Shown: positions 25,085 through 33,607 of the stretch, piece after piece
How the letters are laid out: each line of letters starts with the position of its first letter
Numbering within the stretch: the stretch's first letter is position 1
Assembly (NCBI RefSeq): GCF_029223485.1
Contig: NZ_JARHTP010000003.1
Coordinates: 248,001 to 312,000 of the forward strand
DNA from: Streptomyces coacervatus
GTDB taxonomy: Bacteria; Actinomycetota; Actinomycetes; Streptomycetales; Streptomycetaceae
Reading direction: 5' to 3'
Length of the DNA: 64,000 nt
The notes under the pieces: generated by a model
The model's input: the letters and a program-made list of their open reading frames with translations, nothing else
What the model was told of the DNA's origin: nothing
Database searches by the model: none
Program-made: the position numbers and the translations under genes

Positions 25085-25551
25085 GCCGCTCCGAAGTCGC
25101 CGACGTCGCCCTCCGCCGAGCTGCCACCCCCGACGCCGCCGCAGCAGCCGACGTCTGGCTGACCTCCTTCGCCGCCGCCCTGCCCACGGTCGTCAGTCCC
25201 CGCTCCCCCGACGACGTCCGCGACTACTTCCGGGACGTGGTGGTGCCGCTGCGGGAGACCTGGGTCGCAGATACCGGAGCGGAAGGCGGCATCGTCGGCG
25301 TAATGGTGCTCAACGACGACGAGTTGTCCCAGCTCTACCTCCACCCCGACTGGCGGGGGCGCGGCATCGGTGACCGTTTCGTCGCGCTCGCCAAGGAGCG
25401 GAGTCCCGGTGGGCTCGGCCTCTGGACCTTCCAGGTCAACAGGCCCGCCCACCGGTTCTACGAGCGGCACGGCTTTGTCGCCGTCGAGTACACGGACGGC
25501 AGCGGGAACGAGGAGCGGGAGCCGGACGTGCGGTATGTGTGGCGGCCTTGA
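25081..25551 (+). CDS. GNAT family N-acetyltransferase
   Basis: 156 residues from GTG 25081, overlapping the RidA stop by four bases, with GGAGGAGG upstream: a coupled pair. Acetyl-CoA-binding motif A is LSQLYLHPDWRGRGIGDRFVALAK (R-G-R-G-I-G) and motif B is NRPAHRFYERHGFVAVEY. The acceptor substrate is unknown. Confidence 0.88.
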   Translation: MSRSEVADVALRRAATPDAAAAADVWLTSFAAALPTVVSPRSPDDVRDYFRDVVVPLRETWVADTGAEGGIVGVMVLNDDELSQLYLHPDWRGRGIGDRFVALAKERSPGGLGLWTFQVNRPAHRFYERHGFVAVEYTDGSGNEEREPDVRYVWRP

Positions 25552-25578
25552 ACTACCGCTTCACACAAGACTGTTGCT

Positions 25579-26562
25579 TCAGACAAGCGGCTGAGGCCGC
25601 CCGGGCCCGTGATCCCGGTACGCCCAGTCCGCCGCCTGGGCGGCGAGCCCGACGACGTCCACCTCCCCGGTGTCGCCGTCGAGGTGCCGGTATTCGACCG
25701 CGGTGAGGATCACGATCCGTTCCCGCAGGCCCAGGTGGTCGTGGAAACCGGAGGCGAGGATGTCCGCGGCGGCCTCGCCCGCGGGGGCGCCGGCCGCGTG
25801 GCGGGCGTGGACCAGGGCTTCCAGCTCCCGCACGTAAGCGACGTAGCCGCGGACGTCATCGACGCTCATCAGCGGGCCGTGGCCGGGTACGACCACCTCG
25901 GGGTCCAGCGCCAGGATCGTCTCGCAGGCCGCGGCGACCCGGGCGAGCGGGCCGTCCCAGTGGACGGGGTGGTCCTCGGCGAACAGGACGTCCCCGGCGC
26001 ACACGACCCGCTGCGCGGGCAGGTGGACGATGAGGTCGCCGGCCGAGTGCGCCGGGCCGACCTCGATCAGTTCGGCCTCGATGTCGCCCACCGTCAGCTC
26101 GTACCGGCCGGAGAAGGTGGTGGTGGGCGGGACCGCGTCGACGCCCTCGTATGTGTAGCGGCCGAAGTGCTCGCGCGCGTACCAGCCGAGGGGGGCGTCG
26201 GCCGGTGTCTGATGGGTGAGGAAGTGCATCTGCTGCGGGGAGGGTTCGCGGCAGAGGTGCTCGGCGCTGGCCTTCGTGGCGATGATGTCCGCGCCCGGGA
26301 AGCAGGCGTTGCCGAAGGTGTGGTCGCCGTTGACGTGGGTGTTGACGATCGTCCGTACGGCGGCCGCGCCCGCGGGCAGGACCGGGCGGGCCGCGGCGAG
26401 CAGGGCCTCGGTCATCGGGCGGTCGTAGGGGGTGTCGACCAGGGCCGCCTGCTCGCCGGAGGTGATGAGCAGGCAGTTCGCGAAGCCCCAGGTGCCCGCG
26501 TGGCCGGGGGACCACAGGTGGAGTCCGTCGGCGACCGGGGGGAGTCCGTCAGGAAGGTTCAT
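25579..26562 (-). CDS. MBL-fold metallo-hydrolase
   Basis: 327 residues from ATG 26562. The metal site reads NTHVNGDHTFGN, so the first H-x-H-x-D-H motif has asparagine at its second histidine position; HSAGDLIVHLP and VVPGHGPLMS supply later ligands. FANCLLITSGEQAALVDTPYD is the typical first strand pair. Members hydrolyse thioesters, lactones or phosphodiesters. Same strand as the racemase-like gene just upstream (five bp gap), so possibly the last gene of that operon. Confidence 0.85.
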   Translation of the reverse strand: MNLPDGLPPVADGLHLWSPGHAGTWGFANCLLITSGEQAALVDTPYDRPMTEALLAAARPVLPAGAAAVRTIVNTHVNGDHTFGNACFPGADIIATKASAEHLCREPSPQQMHFLTHQTPADAPLGWYAREHFGRYTYEGVDAVPPTTTFSGRYELTVGDIEAELIEVGPAHSAGDLIVHLPAQRVVCAGDVLFAEDHPVHWDGPLARVAAACETILALDPEVVVPGHGPLMSVDDVRGYVAYVRELEALVHARHAAGAPAGEAAADILASGFHDHLGLRERIVILTAVEYRHLDGDTGEVDVVGLAAQAADWAYRDHGPGRPQPLV

Positions 26563-26566
26563 GCGC

Positions 26567-27313
26567 TCATTGTGGGTGACCCTGATCACGGGTTGCGTGG
26601 GCGGGTGCACCCCACGCCCTCCTCTTGGGCACCGGCTTCGCATAACTCCCCGCCCGACTGGTCGTCAGCCCCAGCGCCACCAGCGACTCCGCCAGCTTCA
26701 CGGCCGCCCCGACCCCGTCGACCACCGGCAGCCCGAGCTTCTCCCCCACCACCCGCTGCAGTCCCGTCATCCCGGCGCACCCGAGCACCAGGACCTCGGC
26801 CCCGGCCTCCCGTGCCCGTTCGGCAGCCGTCAGAAAGGCCGCCTCCGTACGGTCCGCGTCGCCCAGGTCGAGAACCCCCAGCCCGGTCCCGACGACGGCG
26901 GCGCAGTTGCGCCCCACCCCCGCCAGCTCCAGGCTGTCCTCGATCTGGCCGCAGGACCGCTCCAGCGTCGTCACGACCCCGTACCGCCGCCCGAGCAGAC
27001 AGGCCAGATGTGCCGCGGCCTCCGTGATGTCGACGACCGGTACGTCCACCAACTCCCGTACGCCTTCCCGCCCGTGCTCCCCGAACCCGGCCATCACGAC
27101 GGCGTCGTAGGACGGGCCGTCATACGTCCGCAGCAGATCGATGACGGCCGCGGCCGACAGATGGCTGTCGAGCCAGCCCTCCGCCGACTCCGGTCCCCAC
27201 GCGGGGGTCAGTCCGAGCACGGTGGTGCCCGGGCCTGCGGCGGCCCGGGCACCTCGTACGATCTCCTCGGTCATCTCCTGCGTGGTGTTGCAGTTGGTGA
27301 CGACGATCCGCAC
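26567..27313 (-). CDS. Asp/Glu/hydantoin racemase family protein lacking the first catalytic cysteine
   Basis: 248 residues from GTG 27313, with GGAGG upstream that overlaps the end of the permease gene. It shows the hydantoin/Asp-Glu racemase fold: NCNTTQEMTEEI at the start, VVMAGFGEHGREGV in the middle and VLVLGCAGMTGLQ near the end. The second catalytic cysteine (in LGCAGM) is present, but where relatives have A-C-F-x-D-P-G this protein has A-G-F-G-E-H-G. It may be a non-racemising relative or use another residue. The adjacent permease and GntR regulator suggest uptake and use of a hydantoin, allantoin or pyrimidine-like compound. Confidence 0.82.
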   Translation of the reverse strand: MRIVVTNCNTTQEMTEEIVRGARAAAGPGTTVLGLTPAWGPESAEGWLDSHLSAAAVIDLLRTYDGPSYDAVVMAGFGEHGREGVRELVDVPVVDITEAAAHLACLLGRRYGVVTTLERSCGQIEDSLELAGVGRNCAAVVGTGLGVLDLGDADRTEAAFLTAAERAREAGAEVLVLGCAGMTGLQRVVGEKLGLPVVDGVGAAVKLAESLVALGLTTSRAGSYAKPVPKRRAWGAPAHATRDQGHPQ

Positions 27314-27318
27314 GTCCG

Positions 27319-28797
27319 TCAGACCTCCACGGCAGTCGGCTCGGGGGCGGGGGCAGAAGCGGTTCGCTCGGACCGGCAGATCACCAGGTACAGCCCGGCC
27401 GCCAGCGCCGTGCCGATGAACCACGAGTACGGGGCCACGTCGCTGAACGTCTTCACCAGCGCCAGCACCGCCGCGACCGCCGCCGACGGCAGGAACGCCC
27501 ACAGGGCCTTCGGGTTGACGCCCTTGCGGTAGTAGTAGCGGGAGCCGGGCGTGGCGTCGAAGAGCTCGTTCACATCCACGCGTCCGCGCTTGACCCAGTA
27601 GTAGTCGACCATGATCACGCCGAACAGCGGGCCGAGGAAGGCGCCGAGGCCGCCGAGGAAGTAGTTGACGACGGTCGGGTTGGAGAAGAGGTTCCACGGC
27701 GTCACCACCAGGGCGGCCACCGTGCTGATCATGCCGCCGACCTTGAAGGTGATCTTCTGCGGCCAGACGTTGGCCAGGTCGTACGCCGGTGAGACGAAGT
27801 TGGCGACGATGTTGACGCCCATGGTGGCGACCGCGAAGGTGAACGCGGCCACGACGAGCACCCAGGTGTTGCCGATCTTGGCGACGAGTTCCGCGGGGTC
27901 GGTGATCGCCGTGCCGAACACCTTCAGCGAGCCGGCCGTGACGATCACCGAAACGACCACGAACGCCGTCGAGTTGATGGGCAGGCCCCAGAAGTTTCCG
28001 CGGCGGACGGTGCGGTAGTCCGGCGCGAAGCGGGAGAAGTCGCAGAAGTTGAGCATCAGCGTGCCGTATGTGGCGAGGATCAGCCCGATCGCGCCGAACC
28101 ACTGCCGCCACTGCTCGCCGGTCGAGACCGGGTGCGGGGTGGAGGTGAGCGAGATGCTCCAGTCGGCCTTCCACAGCACCCACACCGCCAGCGCGATCAT
28201 CACCAGCCAGATCGCCGGGCCGCAGAAGTCCTGGAACTTCCGCACCGACTCCATGCCCTGGCTGATGATCAGCGCCTGGATCAGCCAGAGCGAGACGAAG
28301 GAGACCCAGCCGAGCGCGTCGAGCCCCAGGAAGGAGTGGTGGGTCCAGGATTCCAGTCCCGGCCAGGCGGCCAGCAGCATCACGTTGACGGCGACGGAGG
28401 CCAGGTAGGTCTGGATGCCGTACCACATGATGGCGATCACGGCCCGGATGAGGGCCGGGATGTTGGCGCCCCAGACGCCGAAGCTGATGCGGCTGACGAC
28501 GGGGAACGGGACGCCGTGGGCCTGGCCGATCCTCCCCATCCAGTTCATTCCGATGTAGATGATCACGAAGCCGACGAGCAGGGACGTGAAGACCTGCCAC
28601 ACGTTCATGCCGAGGACCAGCAGGCCGGCGGCGAAGGTGTAGTTGCCGAGGTTGTGGACGTCGGACATCCACATGGCGAAGAGGTCGAAGACCTTCCAGT
28701 TGCGCTTCTCGGCGGGCGCGAGGTCTTCGTTGGTGAGCCGGGGATCGGGGACGAACGCGGGGGCGCCGGTGGCTTCGGCGCGGTCGGCGAGGGACAC
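27319..28797 (-). CDS. NCS1 family cytosine/hydantoin-type permease
   Basis: 492 residues from GTG 28797, with GGAGG four bases upstream. About twelve membrane segments are visible. NCS1 signatures: LFAMWMSDVHNLGNYTFAAG in helix 1, WGANIPALIRAVIAIMWYGIQTY in helix 3 and NFCDFSRFAPDYR. Members import cytosine, uracil, allantoin, hydantoins or thiamine with sodium or protons. It heads an operon with the racemase-like gene and probably the MBL gene, and a perfect operator palindrome lies 44 bp before its start. Confidence 0.92.
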   Translation of the reverse strand: MSLADRAEATGAPAFVPDPRLTNEDLAPAEKRNWKVFDLFAMWMSDVHNLGNYTFAAGLLVLGMNVWQVFTSLLVGFVIIYIGMNWMGRIGQAHGVPFPVVSRISFGVWGANIPALIRAVIAIMWYGIQTYLASVAVNVMLLAAWPGLESWTHHSFLGLDALGWVSFVSLWLIQALIISQGMESVRKFQDFCGPAIWLVMIALAVWVLWKADWSISLTSTPHPVSTGEQWRQWFGAIGLILATYGTLMLNFCDFSRFAPDYRTVRRGNFWGLPINSTAFVVVSVIVTAGSLKVFGTAITDPAELVAKIGNTWVLVVAAFTFAVATMGVNIVANFVSPAYDLANVWPQKITFKVGGMISTVAALVVTPWNLFSNPTVVNYFLGGLGAFLGPLFGVIMVDYYWVKRGRVDVNELFDATPGSRYYYRKGVNPKALWAFLPSAAVAAVLALVKTFSDVAPYSWFIGTALAAGLYLVICRSERTASAPAPEPTAVEV

Positions 28798-28840
28798 GGG
28801 GCCTCCATGGGACGGGAGCGGAGGGTGGAGGACGGCAGCC

Positions 28841-28856
28841 GTTTGGTATACCAAAC
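28841..28856. promoter_or_regulatory. Perfect 16-bp palindrome, FadR-type GntR operator
   Basis: GTTTGGTATACCAAAC is self-complementary over all 16 bases. Its core TGGTATACCA fits the T-N-G-T-N-N-A-C-N-A type consensus of FCD/FadR-subfamily GntR proteins, one of which is encoded divergently from 28948. It lies between that gene and the permease gene, so repression of both is likely. Confidence 0.85.
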
Positions 28857-28947
28857 TGCGGACATGGTCCCGCCGTCAAGCATTCCGACCGATGTCGCCA
28901 TTGTTAACGATCGGTAAAACACCCCCGGAGTCGGCGAAGATGGCTCC

Positions 28948-29619
28948 ATGAGCTCCACGACGACGAAGATCGAACCCTTGGGCGCGGTCCGCGAGCGGGT
29001 CCTGGCGAGCCTGCGGCAGGAGATCATCGCGGGCAGTCTCCGCCCCGGCGACCGGCTGGTCGAGCGGGAGCTGGCCGAGCGCTTCGGGGTTTCCCGGGTG
29101 CCGGTCCGCGAGGCGATCCGCGCGCTGGTCGCCGAAGGGTTCGTCCACTTCGAGACGCCGCGCCGCACGGTCGTACGCCGTCTCACCCCGCACGACGTCC
29201 AGGAGCTCTTCGAACTGCGCGAGGCACTGGAGGTCTACGCCGCCGGGCTCGCCGCGGCACGCGCGACACCGGAGGATCTGGCCCAGGTCCAGGAGCTGCT
29301 CGACCTCGCGGCCGCCGCGACGGAGGCGGGGGACGCGGAGGTGATCACGGACGTCAACAGCCGCCTGCACGACCGCATCGTGGCGATGGCACGCAACAGC
29401 CTGCTGACCGAAGCCCTGGAGCCGGTCGCCGGCCGGCTGCGCTGGATGACCCGGCGGAACGAGGAGTGGCCCCAACTCCTTGTGGAACACCGGGAGTTGT
29501 ACGAGGCAATCGCCTCCGGCGACCCGGACCGCGCCCGCGCGCACGCGCTGGCCCACGTGCGGACCAACTACCGGTCCACGGTGCGGCATCTGTTCGGCGA
29601 GACCGAGACGCGCGACTGA
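28948..29619 (+). CDS. GntR family regulator, FCD (FadR) subfamily
   Basis: 223 residues. The winged helix is at about 14-78 (LRPGDRLVERELAERFGVSRVPVREAIRALVAEGFV). The C-terminal FCD ligand domain has the metal/ligand residues in ELFELREALEVYAA, DVNSRLHDRIV and LLVEHRELYEAI. It should repress the divergent permease-racemase operon through the palindrome at 28841 and be released by a small acid or nitrogen compound. Confidence 0.92.
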   Translation: MSSTTTKIEPLGAVRERVLASLRQEIIAGSLRPGDRLVERELAERFGVSRVPVREAIRALVAEGFVHFETPRRTVVRRLTPHDVQELFELREALEVYAAGLAAARATPEDLAQVQELLDLAAAATEAGDAEVITDVNSRLHDRIVAMARNSLLTEALEPVAGRLRWMTRRNEEWPQLLVEHRELYEAIASGDPDRARAHALAHVRTNYRSTVRHLFGETETRD

Positions 29620-29701
29620 CATCGCCGTGAAAAAATCCGTCCCGACCCGACCGCGGACGCTCTACTCTGCTGCTCGACGATCAATCAGGCGGGGGACAAC
29701 A

Positions 29702-30433
29702 GTGGCGCGCGCAGCACGACTCGGCGGCATCTCCATTGCCATGCTCATGACCTTCGGCCTGCTGGCCGCATGCGGATCCGGGGACGACTCGCAGAAAGGC
29801 GCCGCGCCGGACAGGACGGCGAGGACCGGGACCTCCGGTGCGCAGGCCAGAACGCTGACCGCGACGGCCCTGGAACAGGCCGCAGTCAAGGGGACCGACC
29901 TCGACGGCTACGAGGTGGAGCGCTCGTTCACGTCCGTCGGCTCGTCGCACAAGGCGACGGATCCCGAGGAGTGCGCTCCCGTCATGCACGCGGTGGGAGG
30001 CGGCAGCGGCTTCACCGCCACCGCGCGGGTCGGCCGGTCCGTCTACCCGAAGAAGGCCGGCAGGCCGACGCGGCTGACCCTCTCGTCGCACCGCGTCGCG
30101 GACGCGGTGCGCGTGATGGACCAGCTGCGGACGGCCGCCGCGAAGTGCGGGAGCTTCAAGGACGTCACCGCGGACCTCGCCTACGAAGGCGTCAAGGTCC
30201 GGCCCGCCCCCGGTTACGGCGACGAGTCCGTGTCCCTGCGGCTGACTCAGCTGGTGACGGGGGACGGATACGACGACGCCGTCCGGGTTCCGTACGCGGT
30301 GGTGGCCGTCCGGCAGGGGGCGACGGTCGCGATGTTCAGCGTGTCGGGCCGAGGCAAGGAAGCGGCCGTCGTACCGGACACGGTCGTCAGCACCCAGCTG
30401 AAGAAGCTCGGCGCGCAGCTCGCCTCCGAGTGA
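29702..30433 (+). CDS. Lipoprotein of unknown function
   Basis: 243 residues from GTG 29702, with GGGGGA upstream. A lipoprotein signal ends with LLAACGSG, so Cys at about residue 22 should be lipidated and the protein anchored outside the membrane. The mature part resembles streptomycete lipoproteins with a sensor-like fold: DLDGYEVERSF, DPEECAPVMHAVGGG, VVAVRQGATVAMFSV. Ligand unknown. Its 3' end overlaps the opposite-strand proline iminopeptidase gene by 47 bp. Confidence 0.82.
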   Translation: MARAARLGGISIAMLMTFGLLAACGSGDDSQKGAAPDRTARTGTSGAQARTLTATALEQAAVKGTDLDGYEVERSFTSVGSSHKATDPEECAPVMHAVGGGSGFTATARVGRSVYPKKAGRPTRLTLSSHRVADAVRVMDQLRTAAAKCGSFKDVTADLAYEGVKVRPAPGYGDESVSLRLTQLVTGDGYDDAVRVPYAVVAVRQGATVAMFSVSGRGKEAAVVPDTVVSTQLKKLGAQLASE

Positions 30434-31388
30434 CCGCATACTTGTCCGTCGCCGCCACCAGGGCATCCGCGACTCCCGGCGCCCCGGCATCGTGCCCGAC
30501 CTCGTCGACGACGACCAGCTCACTGCCGGGCCAGGCGTGGTGGAGACGCCAGACGGTGCCGAGGAGGTTGCCGAAGTCGAGACTGCCCTGGACGAGGGTG
30601 CCCGGGATGTCCTTGAGCAGAGGCGCGTCGCGCAGGACGACGCCCTCGTCGTTGCCCTCGCCCAGGAAGTGGTCGTTGCCCCAGTAATGGGTGACGGTGC
30701 GGGCGAAGCCCATGCGGAAGGCCGGGTCCTCGAACCGCTCGACCGACCTCGGCGGCGCGGGAATCGTCGCCGTCTCCCAGTCGGTCCAGGCACGCGCGGC
30801 ACGCGCCCGCACCTCGGGGTCGGGCGACTCCAGCAGACGGTTGCAGGCGGCGGCGAGGTTGCCGTCCCGCTCGCCCTCCGGCAGTTCACCCACGAACCGC
30901 TCGAAGGCCTCCGGGAAGAGTTGCCCAAGTCCCCTGCTCAGCAAGGCCACTTCGGGATTGGAGCCGGTCGCCACACCGGTCAGCACCAGCTCGCTCACGA
31001 CGCCCGGATGCGTCTGCGCGTACCGCAGCCCCAGCACCGACCCCCACGACACACCCCACACCAGCCACCGCCCGATCCCCAAGTGCCGCCGCAGCAGCTC
31101 CAGATCGGCGATGAGATGCGCGGTCGTATTGACGCTCATGTCGGTGTCGTACGCGCTCGCCCGCGGCGTCGAGCGTCCGCAGCCACGCTGGTCGAGAAGC
31201 ACGATCCGGTAGGCGGCGGGGTCGAAGAGCCGCCGGAAGTAGGGCGTGCAGCCCGAGCCCGGTCCGCCGTGCAGGACCAGCGCGGGCTTGCCGTGCGGGT
31301 TTCCGCAGGTCTCCCAGTACACGCGGTTGCCGTCGCCGACATCGAGCAGGCCGTGGTCGTACGGTTCGATCTCCGGGTAGAGGCCCAT
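30387..31388 (-). CDS. pip: Proline iminopeptidase
   Basis: 333 residues with an alpha/beta hydrolase fold: LVLHGGPGSGC (oxyanion hole), DQRGCGRSTP, the nucleophile elbow GVSWGSVLGL and the late histidine in DEVGHDAGAPG. HGGPG and WGVSWGS are hallmarks of the family that frees N-terminal proline from peptides. The catalytic acid segment reads QGSLDFGNLLGTVWRLH. The last 15 residues (basic, RRRAARRASSAGC) look like a run-on past the normal end and lie over the lipoprotein gene on the other strand. Confidence 0.9.
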   Translation of the reverse strand: MGLYPEIEPYDHGLLDVGDGNRVYWETCGNPHGKPALVLHGGPGSGCTPYFRRLFDPAAYRIVLLDQRGCGRSTPRASAYDTDMSVNTTAHLIADLELLRRHLGIGRWLVWGVSWGSVLGLRYAQTHPGVVSELVLTGVATGSNPEVALLSRGLGQLFPEAFERFVGELPEGERDGNLAAACNRLLESPDPEVRARAARAWTDWETATIPAPPRSVERFEDPAFRMGFARTVTHYWGNDHFLGEGNDEGVVLRDAPLLKDIPGTLVQGSLDFGNLLGTVWRLHHAWPGSELVVVDEVGHDAGAPGVADALVAATDKYAVTRRRAARRASSAGC

Positions 31389-31425
31389 CCGGGCACCGTA
31401 ATCTCTCTGCCGCCGCCTCGCCGCC

Positions 31426-32130
31426 TCATTTCCGGCCGGTCCGGACGGGCAGCCCCGCCGCCTCCCCCGCCGTGCGCAGCACGTCCCGCAGCATCTCGGG
31501 GGTGAGCTTGCCGGTGAAGGTGTTGCGCTGGCTGACGTGGAAGCAGCCGAAGAGGTCGAGGCCGTCGAGCGGCACGCGCGTGCCGTGTGCGAAGACGGGC
31601 CGCGGCCGGGGCACCGTCCAGCCCGCCTCGGCGAACGCGGGCAGCGCGGCCTGCCAGCCGAAGGCGCCGAGCACGACGACCGCGCGCAGGGTCGGCCGCA
31701 GCAGCGCGAGCTCCTGGACCAGCCAGGGCCGGCAGGCGTCCCGCTCCCCCGGGGTGGGCTTGTTCTGGGGCGGGGCGCAGTGCACTGGCGAGGTGACGCG
31801 GACGCCGTACAGCTGGAGACCGTCGTCGGCGGTGACGGAGGTGGGCTGCGAGGCCAGCCCCACGTCGTACAGCGCCCGGTACAGCACGTCCCCGGAGCGG
31901 TCGCCGGTGAACATACGGCCGGTGCGATTGCCGCCGTGGGCCGCTGGCGCGAGCCCGACGATCAGCAGCGAGGCGTCGGCGGGCCCGAAGCCGGGCACCG
32001 GCCGCGCCCAGTACGTCCAGTCCTGGAAGGCGGCCCGTTTGGTCCGCCCGATCTGCTCCCGCCACTCCACGAGGCGAGGACATGCGGCGCACCCGGCGAC
32101 CCGGGTGTCGAGCTCGGCCAGGCTGTTCAT
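31426..32130 (-). CDS. Family 5 uracil-DNA glycosylase (UDGb type)
   Basis: 234 residues. Motif 1 is GLAPAAHGGNRTGRMFTGD, lacking the usual catalytic Asp/Asn of other UDG families as in family 5; motif 2 is HVSQRN. Cys14 and Cys17 (CAACP), with C in VHCAPP and C in DACRPW, match the four-cysteine [4Fe-4S] site. The enzyme removes uracil and some other deaminated bases from DNA in repair. Confidence 0.9.
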   Translation of the reverse strand: MNSLAELDTRVAGCAACPRLVEWREQIGRTKRAAFQDWTYWARPVPGFGPADASLLIVGLAPAAHGGNRTGRMFTGDRSGDVLYRALYDVGLASQPTSVTADDGLQLYGVRVTSPVHCAPPQNKPTPGERDACRPWLVQELALLRPTLRAVVVLGAFGWQAALPAFAEAGWTVPRPRPVFAHGTRVPLDGLDLFGCFHVSQRNTFTGKLTPEMLRDVLRTAGEAAGLPVRTGRK

Positions 32131-32203
32131 GCCTCAACGGTATGACCACCGGATGGGCGGACACCGAGCGGCAGGTCCGCCCGTCCCGGCACATGCTGGA
32201 GTC

Positions 32204-32425
32204 ATGGACGTGCAACCCCCTGTCGTCGTGCTTCCGCCGCAATCGGACGGCGGACGGCGTGTGACGATCCGCGGCGAGCGCGTCGGCACCGCGTACAACC
32301 TCTTCGACGTACTGGACTTCCTGCACGGTGCGGGCCTGCCCGCCGAGGAGGACCAGGCCGTCGACGACCCCGAACTGATCGAATGGCGTGGCGGCGGGCC
32401 GTACGAGTGGAACGGCACGACGTAG
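32204..32425 (+). CDS. Small conserved protein, 73 residues
   Basis: ATG 32204 after GGAG. The protein reads MDVQPPVVVLPPQSDGGRR, then VGTAYNLFDVLDFLHGAGL and ends IEWRGGGPYEWNGTT. No membrane segment, signal or known motif. G/C codon bias is normal for the window, which supports it as a real gene, and similar short proteins are known to me from other streptomycetes without function. Confidence 0.65.
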   Translation: MDVQPPVVVLPPQSDGGRRVTIRGERVGTAYNLFDVLDFLHGAGLPAEEDQAVDDPELIEWRGGGPYEWNGTT

Positions 32426-32486
32426 CCGCCGGGCGCACACTGGGGACAACGGGCCATGCGCCATGAGCCGAACCTGGAGGTGGGCC

Positions 32487-32918
32487 ATGAGCACCCTCGA
32501 AGAACACGTCGATGTCGGAGTCCCGATCGACCAGGCCTGGGACAGCCTCCACCGGGTGGAGAACTATTCGCGCTTCGTGGAGGGAGTGCGGGGCGCCCAT
32601 ACGGAGGCGGAAGGGCGAGCACATCTGGACGTCGAGGCCGGCGGCCGACCCCGTGAATTCGAGGCCGAGCTCTCCGACCGCCGCGGGGAACGCGTGATGG
32701 AGTGGCACACCATGGGCGCCCCCGAGCTGACGGGCTCCTTCTCCCTGCAGCCGATCGACCGGACCCACACCCGGGTCCAGGCACGCCTTGAGTACGACCC
32801 CGACGCCCTCAGGGCGGAATTCGGCGGTCCCAGAGGATTCGCCCAGGCGAGCACGATCGAGAGGCTCGTCCGCACGGATCTGCAGCACTTCAAGAAGTAC
32901 GTGGAACGCGGGCGGTGA
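32487..32918 (+). CDS. SRPBCC / polyketide cyclase-like protein
   Basis: 143 residues from ATG 32487, with CTGGAGG upstream. STLEEHVDVGVPIDQAWDSLHRVENYSRFVEGV is the typical START/Bet-v1-like opening, followed by beta strands and a C-terminal helix (TDLQHFKKYVERGR). Such proteins bind hydrophobic ligands; many have no proven enzyme activity. Confidence 0.85.
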   Translation: MSTLEEHVDVGVPIDQAWDSLHRVENYSRFVEGVRGAHTEAEGRAHLDVEAGGRPREFEAELSDRRGERVMEWHTMGAPELTGSFSLQPIDRTHTRVQARLEYDPDALRAEFGGPRGFAQASTIERLVRTDLQHFKKYVERGR

Positions 32919-32985
32919 CGCGCGCCGCCGCGTGGACACAGAAATCCATCCGGTTCAACCGCTTCGGGGGACTAAGGTCGGGAGC

Positions 32986-33549
32986 ATGGCTCCCGAAGCT
33001 GACGAGGAGAGGGGCGGGCCGGGCTCCGCAGCGCAGGCGGCTCCCCAGGCCGACGGCCCCGAGGCAGTCGATCCCGAGGCCGTCGATGCCGCAGCGGTCG
33101 ACCCCAAGATCGCCGCGGCCATCGCCGCCGCAGAGGCCGCCGGCCCGGCGGACGGCGCGACCGTGCGGATCGACAGCTGGATCTGGGCCGTACGTCTGGC
33201 CAAGACCCGCTCGCTCGGCGCGGCCGCCTGCAAGGGCGGGCATGTGCATGTGAACGGTGAACGCGTGAAGCCCGCGCACACCGTGCGGATCGGCGACGAA
33301 GTGCGCGTACGGCAGGAGGGCTGGGAGCGGATCGTCATCGTCAAGCGGCTGATCCGCAAGCGGGTCGGCGCCCCGGTGGCCGCCCAGTGCTACGTCGACA
33401 ACTCCCCGCCCCCGCCGCCCCGCGAGCCCTTCGCCCCGGCAGGCATCCGCGACCGCGGCACGGGCCGCCCGACCAAGCGGGACCGCCGCGACATGGAGCG
33501 CCTACGGGGCCTGATGGGCGGCGGTACGGCACGTCCCGGCGGGCACTGA
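32986..33549 (+). CDS. S4-domain RNA-binding protein (Hsp15-like)
   Basis: 187 residues from ATG 32986. The first 58 residues are an Ala/Pro/Asp-rich low-complexity head with repeats of AVD-type units. The S4 domain (about 60-125) has RIDSWIWAVRLAKTRSLGAAACKGGHVHVNGERVKPAHTV-like sequence, as in Hsp15, which binds 50S subunits carrying stalled nascent chains. The tail is basic and proline-rich. Expected to bind structured or ribosomal RNA. Confidence 0.88.
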   Translation: MAPEADEERGGPGSAAQAAPQADGPEAVDPEAVDAAAVDPKIAAAIAAAEAAGPADGATVRIDSWIWAVRLAKTRSLGAAACKGGHVHVNGERVKPAHTVRIGDEVRVRQEGWERIVIVKRLIRKRVGAPVAAQCYVDNSPPPPPREPFAPAGIRDRGTGRPTKRDRRDMERLRGLMGGGTARPGGH

Positions 33550-33562
33550 CCCGGGCACACGG

Positions 33563-33594
33563 AGGTGGCGTCCGGCTCGGACCGGACGCCACCT
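33563..33594. terminator. Bidirectional terminator between S4 and DoxX genes
   Basis: A perfect 13-bp stem (arms 33563-33575 and 33582-33594) with a 6-base loop, placed 13 bp after the S4 gene and 13 bp after the convergent DoxX gene. Confidence 0.75.
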
Positions 33595-33607
33595 GCGTCG
33601 TCGGGGC

